From 73-13 sp035556075 (lineage in GTDB: Bacteria; Actinomycetota; Actinomycetes; Actinomycetales; Microbacteriaceae): DNA of 64,000 nt. Shown here piece by piece: positions 51,438 to 59,159 of this stretch; positions within the stretch are counted from its first letter, which is position 1, and every line of letters begins with the position of its first letter. The DNA lies in NCBI GenBank assembly GCA_035556075.1, contig DATMFQ010000015.1:1-64000 (forward strand). Direction: 5' to 3'. Below the pieces are notes generated by a model that ran no database searches, had not been told where the DNA came from, and saw nothing but the letters and a program-made list of their open reading frames with translations. Both the position numbers and the translations under genes were made by a program.

Positions 51438-51513
51438 CGGGCAACGGTCTCGACCCGCGGGCTCGAGGTCGAGCCGACTGCTACGCGTCACCGGCTCCTC
51501 CTGCCCGGGCACG

Positions 51514-52308
51514 TCAGCGCAAGCGCCAGTACCCCGTGAAGTCGATCGCCGCCTTCGGCACGCCGACCTCCTGCACGAGGTGGCGTCGCCCGCCGCTGGC
51601 GAGCTGCTGCTCGCCCGCGACGAATGCGGAGACCGTCTCGCCGTCGAGGGCCAGCTGTCGCAGTGCCTCGAGCGCCGCAGCGCCGGGCCGGGCACCCGCC
51701 GTACGCACGAGCCACTGGACGCGCATGCCCTCCGGGGCATCAACCGGCTGCCGGTCGGCCTCGTCCGGGATCTCGATGATCGCGTCGCCGCGGCACTCGC
51801 GCGGGAGGTCCCGCAGGATGCCGAGCACCGCCGGCATCGCCGACTCCTCCCCGACAAGGACCTCCCAGGTCGATCCCTCGACCGGCCGGTACCCGCAACC
51901 CTGGTCGATCAGCGCGACAGGGGCGCCGAGGGGGAGCCCCGCCGCCCAGGGCCCGGCGATCCCGTCGAGGCCGTGCACGACGACGTCGACGTCGAGCTCG
52001 CCGGTGGCCGCACGGTGCTCGCGGACCGTGTAGTTGCGGATGACCGGGCGCGTGGCTTTCGGCAGCGCGAGGTAATAGAGATAGCCCCGGAGGTCGAAGC
52101 GCTCGCTCAGCTGGTCGAACCGTGTCTCCTCGGACGCCGGCAGCGCGAGCCGGAACCACTGGTCGAACCCGAGCGAGCGCCAGTCGCGGAGGGCCTCGCT
52201 GCCGAGCGTGAGTCGGACGACGTGCGGTGAGATCCTCGTCGCACCGATCACCTCCGCCGTCACCAGCCCGGTCTCCGCGTGGCTGACCCGGGTGTTCGTC
52301 GCTACCAT
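51514..52308 (-). CDS. Siderophore-interacting protein (ferric-siderophore reductase)
   Basis: 264 aa. The FAD-binding domain (about 15-125; RISPHVVRLTLGSEAL, then RNYTVREHRAATGELDVDVV with the RxYTxR FAD signature) is followed by the SIP C-terminal NAD(P)H domain (VLVGEESAMPAVLGIL, AFVAGEQQLASGGRRHLVQE, TGYWRLR end). It releases iron from imported siderophores. The start ATG 52308 is chosen over upstream codons that lie in the operator region. A DtxR/IdeR box is about 70 bases upstream. Confidence 0.93.
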   Translation of the reverse strand: MVATNTRVSHAETGLVTAEVIGATRISPHVVRLTLGSEALRDWRSLGFDQWFRLALPASEETRFDQLSERFDLRGYLYYLALPKATRPVIRNYTVREHRAATGELDVDVVVHGLDGIAGPWAAGLPLGAPVALIDQGCGYRPVEGSTWEVLVGEESAMPAVLGILRDLPRECRGDAIIEIPDEADRQPVDAPEGMRVQWLVRTAGARPGAAALEALRQLALDGETVSAFVAGEQQLASGGRRHLVQEVGVPKAAIDFTGYWRLR

Positions 52309-52374
52309 CGTCCGTTGCCCGTGCCTTCCCTGGCGGCACGCGTGCGATCCGAATGCCGAAGCGCCCCGAGAATA

Positions 52375-52393
52375 ATAGGTAAGCCTTACCTTA
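52375..52393 (-). promoter_or_regulatory. DtxR/IdeR iron box over the -10 of the SIP gene
   Basis: AGGTAAGCCTTACCT (52377-52391) is a perfect 7+1+7 dyad and agrees with the DtxR/IdeR consensus at about 15 of 19 positions. On the minus strand TATTAT (52377-52372) would be the -10, overlapping the box edge. This predicts repression by iron-loaded regulator. Confidence 0.85.
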
Positions 52394-52429
52394 CAGCGAA
52401 ATCGCGTTCGTCGCTGGAGCGGGGAGCGC

Positions 52430-53119
52430 CTAGCGTCCCCAGGCGCCAGCGGGCGCCGCATAGCTCGGGACCGCGCTCGTGTGCCAATGTGAGCCGCCGC
52501 CGTAGTAGCCCGTCGCCCAGCCGGAGCTGATGATCGCCGAGGCGACGGTGCTCGCGGAGGAGCCGCTGTCGCCGAGCGCGGCCGCGATGCCCGGGTAGAG
52601 GCCTCGATTGCGGATCGAATCCGCGGCGTAGTAGGCGGCCTCGTCGAGGCTCGCGTAGCTGCCGAGGTAGCTACCGGTGCTCGTGTACCAGCCGTTGTTG
52701 AGCGGGTTGTTGCGCAGCCACCAGGACTCTGGGTAGTTCTCCGCCCGCATCCACTGCGTGATCGCCGCGACCTTCGCGTCCGTGATCTCCCAGCCGCCGT
52801 AGTACAGCACGAGTCGGGCCCACGCGGCCTGGTCGCGGGAGGCGATGAGCGCCGTGATCTGGCGCGCCGGGCTCAGGTCGGAGGCGAGCGCATCGCGCTC
52901 GGCGATCTCCGCCGCCGTCGTGATCGATGCGAGGGCGAACGCCTGCCCGCCGGTCGACGCCGGCGATGTGGTGGGGTGCGGTGCGGACAGGCCCTGCACG
53001 GGCACGATCGCGATGGCGCCGATGAGCGCTGTGGCCCCGAGGATCGCGAGCACCGCCATCGGCCTCGGACGGCGCCCGAGTGCCGCGGCTGGTCGGGATC
53101 GGCCTGGCAGGTCACGCAT
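52430..53119 (-). CDS. Secreted protein, possible cell-wall-active domain
   Basis: 229 aa. A basic N-terminus is followed by a hydrophobic signal or anchor (about residues 20-45). The mature part has a helix-rich segment (RDALASDLSPARQITALIAS) and then WMRAENYPESWWLRNNPLNN, GSYLGSYASLDEAAYYAADS and IRNRGLYPGIAAAL, ending in a Gly/Tyr/His-rich tail. The WWLRNNPLNN and DEAAYYAADSIR stretches recall glucosaminidase/lysozyme-like folds that act on peptidoglycan, but I cannot name the family. The function is an inference. Confidence 0.7.
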   Translation of the reverse strand: MRDLPGRSRPAAALGRRPRPMAVLAILGATALIGAIAIVPVQGLSAPHPTTSPASTGGQAFALASITTAAEIAERDALASDLSPARQITALIASRDQAAWARLVLYYGGWEITDAKVAAITQWMRAENYPESWWLRNNPLNNGWYTSTGSYLGSYASLDEAAYYAADSIRNRGLYPGIAAALGDSGSSASTVASAIISSGWATGYYGGGSHWHTSAVPSYAAPAGAWGR

Positions 53120-53194
53120 GATGCACGGTCGCCGACACTAGGCGGCGAGTCTGGACGCCGCCTGGAGGCCGGGGCCCCGGTGGGCGCGGGGACC

Positions 53195-53554
53195 TCAGAG
53201 GATGCCGCGCCACTCGCCGACCGTGATGAGCCCGAGCGCCAGGAGCGCGGCGACGGTCATCCCCGCCATGAGCCAGGCGAATGCGCGGTCCCGGCGCCGT
53301 GGTTCGCGCACGACGATCGCGACGACGAGCATTGCGAGGTAGCAGCCGCCGACGAGGACGATGCCCGTCCACGGCAGCAGGATCTGGAGCTGCAGCGTCC
53401 AGGCGAGCATGCCAATCGCGACCGCCGCGAGAATCGTCCCCGGGATGAGCCACCGGCGACGGTGCGGCGTGCGCAGCGCAGGCTGATTCCGCACGAGCGT
53501 CGGGTCGTCCTCCCCGCCGGATCGAGGACCGCCAGGGTGCTGGTCGAAGGTCAT
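53195..53554 (-). CDS. Small membrane protein, function unknown
   Basis: 119 aa with a polar, basic N-terminus (about 35 residues) and three membrane segments (about 36-53, 58-80 and 92-112). It is divergent from sufS. TCATGATCGCC at its start has GGAGGCG upstream on its strand, a good ribosome site. No family recognised. Confidence 0.65.
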   Translation of the reverse strand: MTFDQHPGGPRSGGEDDPTLVRNQPALRTPHRRRWLIPGTILAAVAIGMLAWTLQLQILLPWTGIVLVGGCYLAMLVVAIVVREPRRRDRAFAWLMAGMTVAALLALGLITVGEWRGIL

Positions 53555-53717
53555 GATCGCCTCCTCAGGTCACGCCCTCCAGTGTGCCCCCGAAGCGATC
53601 CCGCACCAACCTGCTTGACAGCGCGCCGAAGCCCTGATCGACGATCCCGGAACAACTCACGGCTCGGCGTGGTTGACTCGAAGCGGGCCACGATCCGGCC
53701 CAGTGAAGGAGCACCGC

Positions 53718-55016
53718 ATGACCGTGATCGCACCAGCCGAGTTCACTGCGGCAGAGCTCACGGCCATCCGGGCGGACTTCCCGATCCTCGCCGAGCACGT
53801 CCACGGGCACCCGCTCAACTACCTCGACTCGGGCGCGACCGCACAGCGCCCCCGCCAGGTGCTCGACGCCGAGCTGACGTACCTCGAGCGGCGCAACGCC
53901 GCCGTCCACCGCGGTGCGCACACCCTCGCGGCGGAAGCGACCGAAGAATTCGAGTCGGCGCGGGAGCGCGTCGCCGCATTCATCGGTGCTCGATCCGACG
54001 AGCTCATCTGGACCTCGAATGCGACGGAGGCGATCAACCTCGTCGCCTACTCGATCGGCAATGCGTCCGCCGGACTCGGTGGGCACGCCGCCGAGCGGCT
54101 CCGGATCGGTCCCGGCGACGAGATCCTCACGACCGAGCTCGAGCACCACGCCAACCTCATCCCGTGGCAGGAGCTCGCGGCGCGCACCGGCGCGACCCTG
54201 CGCATTCTGCCAATCGACGACGAGGGGGCGCTGCGGCTCGACCTCCTCGATGGGCTCGTGACCGAGCGGACCCGGATCGTCGCCGCCACGCACGTGTCGA
54301 ATGTGCTCGGTACCGTGCAGCCGGTGGCCGAGCTCACCGCGCGGGCCCACGCCGTCGGCGCGCTTGTCGTCCTCGATGCCTGCCAGTCCGTGCCGCACCT
54401 CCCGGTCGACGTCCGTGCGCTCGGGGTTGATTTCGCCGCATTCAGCGGGCACAAGATGCTCGGGCCCACCGGGGTCGGCGCGCTCTACGGCCGACGCGAG
54501 CTCCTCGAGGTGATGCCGCCATTCCTCACTGGCGGGTCGATGATCACGACCGTCACGCTCGAGCGCGCCGAGTACCTGCCGCCGCCGCAGCGCTTCGAGG
54601 CCGGGACGCAGCGCGTCAGTCAGGCCATCGCGCTCGGCGCCGCGGTCGACTACCTCCAGGCGGTCGGCATGGACCGCGTCGCCGAGCACGAGGCCGCCCT
54701 CGGGCAGCGGCTTGTCGACGGCCTCGCCGAGATCGACGGCGTCCGCATCCTCGGACCCGGACCCGGTGTCGAGCGCGTCGGCCTCGCCGCGATCGACGTG
54801 CCCGGCATCCACGCGCACGACCTTGGGCAATACCTCGACGGACTCGGCATTGCGATCCGCGTCGGGCACCACTGCGCGCAGCCGCTCCACCGTCGCCTGG
54901 GCATCACCGCGTCGACGCGGGCGAGCGCCTACCTCTACACGACCCCCGAGGAGATCGACGCGTATCTGGCGGCGCTCCCCGAGGCGATTGCGTACTTCCG
55001 CGGATTGGGGGCCTGA
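53718..55016 (+). CDS. sufS: Cysteine desulfurase SufS
   Basis: 432 aa PLP enzyme, group II. It has YLDSGATAQRPRQVLDAELT, the NAVHRGAHTLAAEAT region, the PLP Lys in AAFSGHKMLGPTGVGALYGR (about residue 247), and the active Cys region RVGHHCAQPLHRRLG. GAAGGAG lies 6 bases before the ATG. It transfers sulfur to SufU, encoded directly downstream with a 1-base overlap. The rest of the Suf operon (sufBCD) is not here. Confidence 0.95.
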   Translation: MTVIAPAEFTAAELTAIRADFPILAEHVHGHPLNYLDSGATAQRPRQVLDAELTYLERRNAAVHRGAHTLAAEATEEFESARERVAAFIGARSDELIWTSNATEAINLVAYSIGNASAGLGGHAAERLRIGPGDEILTTELEHHANLIPWQELAARTGATLRILPIDDEGALRLDLLDGLVTERTRIVAATHVSNVLGTVQPVAELTARAHAVGALVVLDACQSVPHLPVDVRALGVDFAAFSGHKMLGPTGVGALYGRRELLEVMPPFLTGGSMITTVTLERAEYLPPPQRFEAGTQRVSQAIALGAAVDYLQAVGMDRVAEHEAALGQRLVDGLAEIDGVRILGPGPGVERVGLAAIDVPGIHAHDLGQYLDGLGIAIRVGHHCAQPLHRRLGITASTRASAYLYTTPEEIDAYLAALPEAIAYFRGLGA

Positions 55017-55447
55017 TGGCCGAGCTCGACAGCCTGTACCAGGACATCATCGTTGACCATGTGAAGCGGCCCCGGCGCCGCGGGCTCGAGGCGGACGCGA
55101 GTGTCGAATCCCACCAGCTCAACCCGACGTGCGGCGACGAGATCACTCTCCAGCTCATGCTCGACGGCGATACCGTCACGGGCGCCGCGTGGGCCGGCAA
55201 GGGCTGCATGATCTCGCAGTCCTCCGCCTCGATCCTCGCGGAGCAGCTGCCCGGGCTCACGGTGGACGAGGTGATGACTCGTGTCGAGTCCTTCCGGGAG
55301 AGCATGCGCTCCCGGGGCGAGGTCCCCGTCGACGAGGACCTGCTCGGTGATGCCGTCGCGCTCGAGGGCGCGGCGAAGTATGTCGCGCGCGTCAAGTGCG
55401 CGATGCTCGCCTGGGTCGCCGCCGAGGACGCCCTCGCCCACCGCTAG
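55016..55447 (+). CDS. sufU: SufU sulfur acceptor / iron-sulfur assembly protein
   Basis: 143 aa. The U-type fold begins LYQDIIVDHVKRPRRRG. The three zinc/sulfur cysteines are in NPTCGDEITL, GCMISQSSASIL and VKCAMLAWVAAEDAL, and the SufU-specific insertion between strands (about 85-105) is present. It overlaps the sufS stop by one base (TGATG). Confidence 0.95.
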   Translation: MAELDSLYQDIIVDHVKRPRRRGLEADASVESHQLNPTCGDEITLQLMLDGDTVTGAAWAGKGCMISQSSASILAEQLPGLTVDEVMTRVESFRESMRSRGEVPVDEDLLGDAVALEGAAKYVARVKCAMLAWVAAEDALAHR

Positions 55448-55450
55448 CCT
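55445..55450 (+). promoter_or_regulatory. -10 element of lipid kinase gene (leaderless)
   Basis: TAGCCT overlaps the sufU stop and ends 6 bases before GTG 55457. Confidence 0.5.
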
Positions 55451-55456
55451 GGGGGC

Positions 55457-56383
55457 GTGCAGCGTCGCCTCGTGGTCGCGATCAACCCGAACGCGTCGTT
55501 CGGGCGGGCGAGCGACGCGGGCCCCCGCACCGTCGAGCTGCTGCGGGCCGCCGGTCACGAGGTGCGGCCACTCGTCGCACCGTCCTACGCGCTGCTGCTG
55601 GAACGCGCCCAGGAGGCGATTGCGGACGCGCCCGACGCATTCGTCGTCGTCGGGGGCGACGGCATGGTGCACCTCGGCGTCGCCGCGCTCGACGGCACGG
55701 ACATCCCGCTCGGGCTCATCCCGGTCGGCACCGGCAACGACGCCGCGCTCGGCTTCGACATCCCGCAGCACCGGGTCGATGACGCGGTCGTCCTCCTGCT
55801 CGCGGCGCTCGAGCGTGGCGGCATCCGCGTCGACACCGGCCTCGCGACCTGGACGGAGGACGGGGTGCGCCACCGGCGGCGCTTCCTCGGCGCGGTCTCC
55901 TGCGGCTTCGATGCGATCGTCAACGAGCGCGCCAACGCGATGCGGTGGCCCAAGGGGGCGAGCCGGTACACGATCGCCCTGACGCGGGAGCTCGCACGAC
56001 TCCGCCCGATCCGGTATCGCGTCGAGTGGGACGGGGGTGTCATCGAGCAGGCGGGGGCGTTGGTGTCGGTCGCGAACAACCGCTCGATCGGCGGCGGCAT
56101 GCGTATCGTCCCCGAGGCGTCGATGACGGACGGTCTCCTCGACCTCTTCCTCGTCGAGGATCTCGGTCGCATCGCATTCCTCCGGCTGTACCCGCTCGTC
56201 TTCAGCGGGCGGCACGTCAGCGACCCGCGGGTCACGATCCTGCGGACCCGCCGTGCGCGCGTCGAGGCGGCCGGGGTCGTCGCCTATGCCGACGGGGAGC
56301 GGCTCGGCCCGCTGCCGATCGACGTTGAGATCGAGCCGGGGTCGTTGCGGGTCCTGGCGGCGGGCGGGCCGGGGCATCCCTGA
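55457..56383 (+). CDS. Diacylglycerol kinase family lipid kinase
   Basis: 308 aa. The catalytic domain shows AINPNASFGRASDAG, the nucleotide-binding VVVGGDGMVHLGV (usually GGDGT) and LGLIPVGTGNDAALGFDIP. The C-terminal domain has GGGMRIVPEASMTDGLLDLF and AYADGERLGPLP. It phosphorylates diacylglycerol or a related lipid; homologs act in phosphatidylinositol mannoside or undecaprenol recycling. The start is a GTG. Confidence 0.92.
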   Translation: MQRRLVVAINPNASFGRASDAGPRTVELLRAAGHEVRPLVAPSYALLLERAQEAIADAPDAFVVVGGDGMVHLGVAALDGTDIPLGLIPVGTGNDAALGFDIPQHRVDDAVVLLLAALERGGIRVDTGLATWTEDGVRHRRRFLGAVSCGFDAIVNERANAMRWPKGASRYTIALTRELARLRPIRYRVEWDGGVIEQAGALVSVANNRSIGGGMRIVPEASMTDGLLDLFLVEDLGRIAFLRLYPLVFSGRHVSDPRVTILRTRRARVEAAGVVAYADGERLGPLPIDVEIEPGSLRVLAAGGPGHP

Positions 56384-56460
56384 CGTACTGAGGAATGCGC
56401 GAAGTAGGCCCCGATGGCCGCGTCAGCTCAGTACTTGGTGCGTTCCTCCGTACTTCGTGC
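56383..56460. terminator. Imperfect inverted repeat between convergent genes
   Basis: GTACTGAGGAATGCGC with GAAGTA pairs with the inverted copy of GTACGGAGGAACGCAC with AAGTAC further right. The pairing is long but imperfect. It lies between the convergent lipid kinase and lipoprotein genes and would serve both directions. Confidence 0.6.
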
Positions 56461-56476
56461 TCGACGGATGCGGCCG

Positions 56477-56977
56477 CTATAGCTTTTGCTGCGCCGCGAT
56501 GCAGGTGTAGAGCTTCGTGGTGCGCTCGCCGATCTTCTCCTGCCGCACGAGGAACTCCTGATCGGTGCGGACGCCCTCGGGCGCCGCCGCCGCCCAGTCG
56601 GCGAACGGGTCGGCGCATTGCGTGCTGATGGCGACGTCGAGACCGAGCGTCTTCTCGTCGACGAGGTCGACCTCGCCCTGGCCGATCACCTCGAAGATGT
56701 GGTCGTCGGTGCACGGCTTGATGATGACGCGCGTCGGGTCATCGGTCTCGCCGGGATCGTCGGCGTGCGGGAACTCGAAGTCGAAGCAGTCACCGACGAC
56801 GAGATACTTGGTGTGCGCCGCCACGGGCGCCGTCACGGAGCCCGACGCACCCCGGTCCGGACCGAAAGTGTCGGGGAACTGCTCATGCAGGAATGTGTTG
56901 AGCTGGGTGCAGCCGCTGAGGCTGAGGATGACGGCGATCGCCGCCGCGGCGGTGAGTGTGGCACGGGCCAAAGGCAT
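56477..56977 (-). CDS. Septum-formation-like lipoprotein
   Basis: 166 aa. A lipoprotein signal (MPLARATLTAAAAIAVILSL with lipobox LSGC) precedes a domain with GDCFDFEFPHADD, IIKPCTDDHIFEVIGQGEVD and a later Cys pair (STQCADPF, LYTCIAAQ), as in the septum formation/DUF4190-associated family of Actinobacteria. The four Cys probably form disulfides outside. GGGGGG precedes the chosen ATG; the frame is open further but would cross the tRNA-Glu promoter. Confidence 0.8.
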   Translation of the reverse strand: MPLARATLTAAAAIAVILSLSGCTQLNTFLHEQFPDTFGPDRGASGSVTAPVAAHTKYLVVGDCFDFEFPHADDPGETDDPTRVIIKPCTDDHIFEVIGQGEVDLVDEKTLGLDVAISTQCADPFADWAAAAPEGVRTDQEFLVRQEKIGERTTKLYTCIAAQQKL

Positions 56978-57022
56978 GGTCCCCCCGGAGTGCTGCTGTG
57001 ATCTCGGCGCCGGAAGTTCGGC

Positions 57023-57028
57023 TATACT
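57023..57028 (+). promoter_or_regulatory. -10 of tRNA-Glu
   Basis: TATACT 16 bases before the mature tRNA; near-consensus. Confidence 0.65.
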
Positions 57029-57043
57029 CGACGAGTTGTTTGC

Positions 57044-57119
57044 GGCCCCATCGTATAGCGGCCTAGTACGTCGCCCTCTCACGGCGGTAACGCGGGTTCG
57101 AATCCCGCTGGGGTCACCA
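57044..57119 (+). tRNA. tRNA-Glu (CTC)
   Basis: The acceptor arms GGCCCCA and TGGGGTC pair with one G-T. The anticodon stem TCGCC/GGCGG encloses CTCTCAC, giving anticodon CTC. The T arm is GCGGG-TTCGAAT-CCCGC. Discriminator A and an encoded CCA follow. The sequence shows no duplicated 3' end nearby that would mark an attachment site. Confidence 0.97.
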
Positions 57120-57126
57120 ACGCAGT

Positions 57127-57154
57127 GAAGCCCCCGGTTTCCACCGGGGGCTTC
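57127..57154 (+). terminator. Terminator after tRNA-Glu
   Basis: A perfect 11-bp stem GAAGCCCCCGG/CCGGGGGCTTC with a 6-base loop, 8 bases after the encoded CCA. Confidence 0.9.
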
Positions 57155-57221
57155 CGTCATTCCTGGGGAGGAGTGCACCCAGTCGTGGGCCTCACCCGCC
57201 CACCGCCGCGCGATGGCCGGT

Positions 57222-57227
57222 TAGGAT
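57222..57227 (+). promoter_or_regulatory. -10 of terC transcript
   Basis: TAGGAT, placing the transcription start near 57234, immediately before the riboswitch-like element. Confidence 0.55.
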
Positions 57228-57235
57228 GGTCGCCG

Positions 57236-57342
57236 CGAAGGGGAGTATCCCGATTCGTTCACCTCGTCAGGACGGTCGCCGCAATCGGTGGCCCGGGGGA
57301 GCGGCGCCAGACCATACTGGGCTGGCGTGGGAGAGACGTTCG
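57236..57342 (+). promoter_or_regulatory. Probable yybP-ykoY (Mn2+) riboswitch upstream of terC
   Basis: The leader opens with CGAAGGGGAGTA, the conserved first strand and L1 of this class, and closes with GGGAGAGACGTTCG, whose TTCG pairs with the opening CGAA. Between are a CGGTCGCCGC/GCGGCGCCAG-type stem region and CCATACTGG, matching the L3-side TACTG. TerC-family genes are common targets. Downstream, GAGTCCAATCCCGTCCCCGAAAGG contains the terC ribosome site, so control may be at translation. Assignment is from memory of the consensus. Confidence 0.75.
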
Positions 57343-57370
57343 AGTCCAATCCCGTCCCCGAAAGGCATCT

Positions 57371-58369
57371 GTGGAGATCCCCCTCTGGTTTGAGATCACC
57401 TCGCTCATCGTCCTGACCCTCATCCTCACGGCCGACGTCGTCATCGCCTACCGCCGCCCGCACATCCCGTCGACGCGCGAGTCGTCGCTGTGGGTCGTGT
57501 TCTACGTGACGCTCGCGCTCATCTTCGCGGGGCTCATGTGGTGGATGGGCGACGCCGAGCACGCGGGGCAGTTCGTCGCCGGCTGGCTCACCGAGTACTC
57601 GCTGTCGATTGACAACCTGTTCGTCTTCCTCATCATCATGAACCGCTTCGCGGTGCCGAGGAAGCACCAGCAGGAGCTGCTCATGGTCGGCATCATCATC
57701 GCCCTCGTGCTCCGCGGCATCTTCATCGTCATCGGTGCGCAGATCATCGAGCACTGGACCTGGGTCTTCTATCTCTTCGGCGCATTCCTCATCTACACCG
57801 CGTGGAACCAGGCCTTCACGGGGCACGAGGACGAGGAGGCGAAGGAGAACAAGCTCATCGGTCTCCTCCGCAAGCGCATCCCGTTCACCGAGGTGTACGA
57901 CGGCGCGAAGTTCAAGACGACGCTGGAGGGGCGTCGGGTCTTCACGCCGGTGCTCATCGTCATCATCTCGCTCGGCATCACCGATCTCATTTTCGCGCTC
58001 GACTCGATCCCCGCGATTTTCGGCATCACGACGAATGCGTTCCTCGTGTTCACGGCGAACGTGTTCGCCCTGATGGGCCTGCGTCAGCTGTACTTCCTGC
58101 TCGGCGATCTTGTCGACAAGCTGCAGTACCTCAAGTACGGCATTGCGGCGATCCTCGCCTTCATCGGGGTGAAGCTCGTGCTCCACGCGATGCATGCGAA
58201 CGAGCTCCCATTCATCAATGGTGGCAAGGGCATCGAGTGGGCGCCGGAGATCTCGACGTGGGCCTCCCTCGCCTTCATCATCGGGGCGATGCTCATCGCC
58301 GTCGTGGCCTCGCTGATTAAGATGCGAGTTGATCGTGCGCGCGAGCGCGCGAATGAGGTGAAGGGGTGA
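57371..58369 (+). CDS. TerC family membrane protein (metal ion exporter type)
   Basis: 332 aa with about nine membrane segments. TerC signatures are VVFYVTLALIFAGLMWWMG, EYSLSIDNLFVFLIIMNRF with conserved acidic and Asn residues, and SLGITDLIFALDSIPAIFGI. The GTG start follows GAAAGG at proper distance. With a Mn2+-type riboswitch in front, a role in manganese efflux or metalation of secreted proteins is likely. Confidence 0.93.
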   Translation: MEIPLWFEITSLIVLTLILTADVVIAYRRPHIPSTRESSLWVVFYVTLALIFAGLMWWMGDAEHAGQFVAGWLTEYSLSIDNLFVFLIIMNRFAVPRKHQQELLMVGIIIALVLRGIFIVIGAQIIEHWTWVFYLFGAFLIYTAWNQAFTGHEDEEAKENKLIGLLRKRIPFTEVYDGAKFKTTLEGRRVFTPVLIVIISLGITDLIFALDSIPAIFGITTNAFLVFTANVFALMGLRQLYFLLGDLVDKLQYLKYGIAAILAFIGVKLVLHAMHANELPFINGGKGIEWAPEISTWASLAFIIGAMLIAVVASLIKMRVDRARERANEVKG

Positions 58370-59029
58370 GTGATGCCGGACGGCGAGCCGCCTGTGATCC
58401 CGGTCCCACCCGGACCGGTCGACCCGCCGCCCGCGGCTGACGCGGCACCGCCAGAGGTCGTCGCGGCACCGAGCGTCGGCCTCCCCGTCCCGCCCGGTGC
58501 GCCGCCCGGGTACCGCGGCTATGGGGTGACGGCACCACCGGCCGTGTCGCCGGCCGAGCGACCGACTGACTCGGCGCCGCCGGCCGTGTCGCCGTTCGAG
58601 CCGCCGCCCGCATTCGTGCCAGGCCCTGCCCCTGAGCCGTCGGGCGTGACCGACTCCGTCACGGTCGCGGCCTCCGGGGCACCGGCGGAGGAGCCGCGCG
58701 ACTGGCTGCTGCGGCTCCCCGACGGCCGCGGACTGCCCGTCGACCAGATGCTCCTGCTCGGGCGCAACCCTGATCCGGCACTCGGCCCGCCCGGTGCGCG
58801 GACCGTGTCGCTCGACGACCCCGCGCGGACCGTGTCGCGCACGCACCTCGTCGTCGGCCCCTCCGGCCCCGGTGAGCTCCTCGCCCGCAATGTCTCGACG
58901 GTTAATGCACTCGTGGTCACGGCAGCGGACGGTGTCGAATTCAAGATTCAGCCGGGTGGCTCGGTCGTGCTCGTCGATGCGGCGCGCGTGCTCGTCGGCG
59001 CGTACCCCATCGCGCTGGAGCCGGTGTGA
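58370..59029 (+). CDS. FHA domain protein with proline-rich N-terminus
   Basis: 219 aa. The first 110 residues are Pro/Ala-rich and probably disordered. The rest is an FHA-like phosphothreonine-binding domain: QMLLLGRNPDPALGPP, then RTVSRTHLVVGPSGPG (the conserved S-x2-H) and ARNVSTVNALVV, with the Asn of the usual NG pair replaced by Ala after it. The GTG adjoins the terC stop (ATG 58373 is the alternative), so the two are one transcript. Confidence 0.8.
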   Translation: MMPDGEPPVIPVPPGPVDPPPAADAAPPEVVAAPSVGLPVPPGAPPGYRGYGVTAPPAVSPAERPTDSAPPAVSPFEPPPAFVPGPAPEPSGVTDSVTVAASGAPAEEPRDWLLRLPDGRGLPVDQMLLLGRNPDPALGPPGARTVSLDDPARTVSRTHLVVGPSGPGELLARNVSTVNALVVTAADGVEFKIQPGGSVVLVDAARVLVGAYPIALEPV

Positions 59030-59070
59030 GGGGCGCAGCCCGTCCCCAGCACCTCGGCGAGTGTCGATGC

Positions 59071-59076
59071 TAGAAT
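59071..59076 (+). promoter_or_regulatory. -10 of leuCD operon
   Basis: TAGAAT, 6 bases, then the GTG of the leader peptide ORF. Confidence 0.65.
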
Positions 59077-59082
59077 CTCGGG

Positions 59083-59130
59083 GTGTTCTTCTCCGCGCTT
59101 CAGCTCCTTCCGAGCCGCGGCGAGGCCTGA
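59083..59130 (+). CDS. leuL: Leucine leader peptide of leuCD (15 aa)
   Basis: A leaderless GTG at the predicted transcription start encodes MFFSALQLLPSRGEA then TGA. Three of residues 6-9 are Leu, written CTT-CAG-CTC-CTT. CTT is rare in the surrounding genes, which prefer CTC and CTG, so scarce leucine should stall the ribosome there. The stop lies just after the 5' arm of a hairpin. This is the organisation of a translation-dependent attenuator. Confidence 0.75.
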   Translation: MFFSALQLLPSRGEA

Positions 59131-59159
59131 TCCCCATCCGGCTGCCTCGTCGCGGTGGC
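59114..59159 (+). promoter_or_regulatory. Attenuator hairpin of leuCD
   Basis: GCCGCGGCGAGGC (59114-59126) pairs with GCCTCGTCGCGG (59144-59155 onward) with one or two wobble positions around a 17-base loop. Its 5' arm overlaps the last codons of the leader peptide, so ribosome position would control folding. A second GC-rich stem (CTCGCGCGCCGGGTGATCCCG) follows and may be the terminator or competing partner. Confidence 0.55.

Noticed and set aside
37183..57043. Prophage or integrative conjugative element
   Set aside because: No integrase, phage structural, relaxase or type IV secretion genes are present in the block; only one IS.
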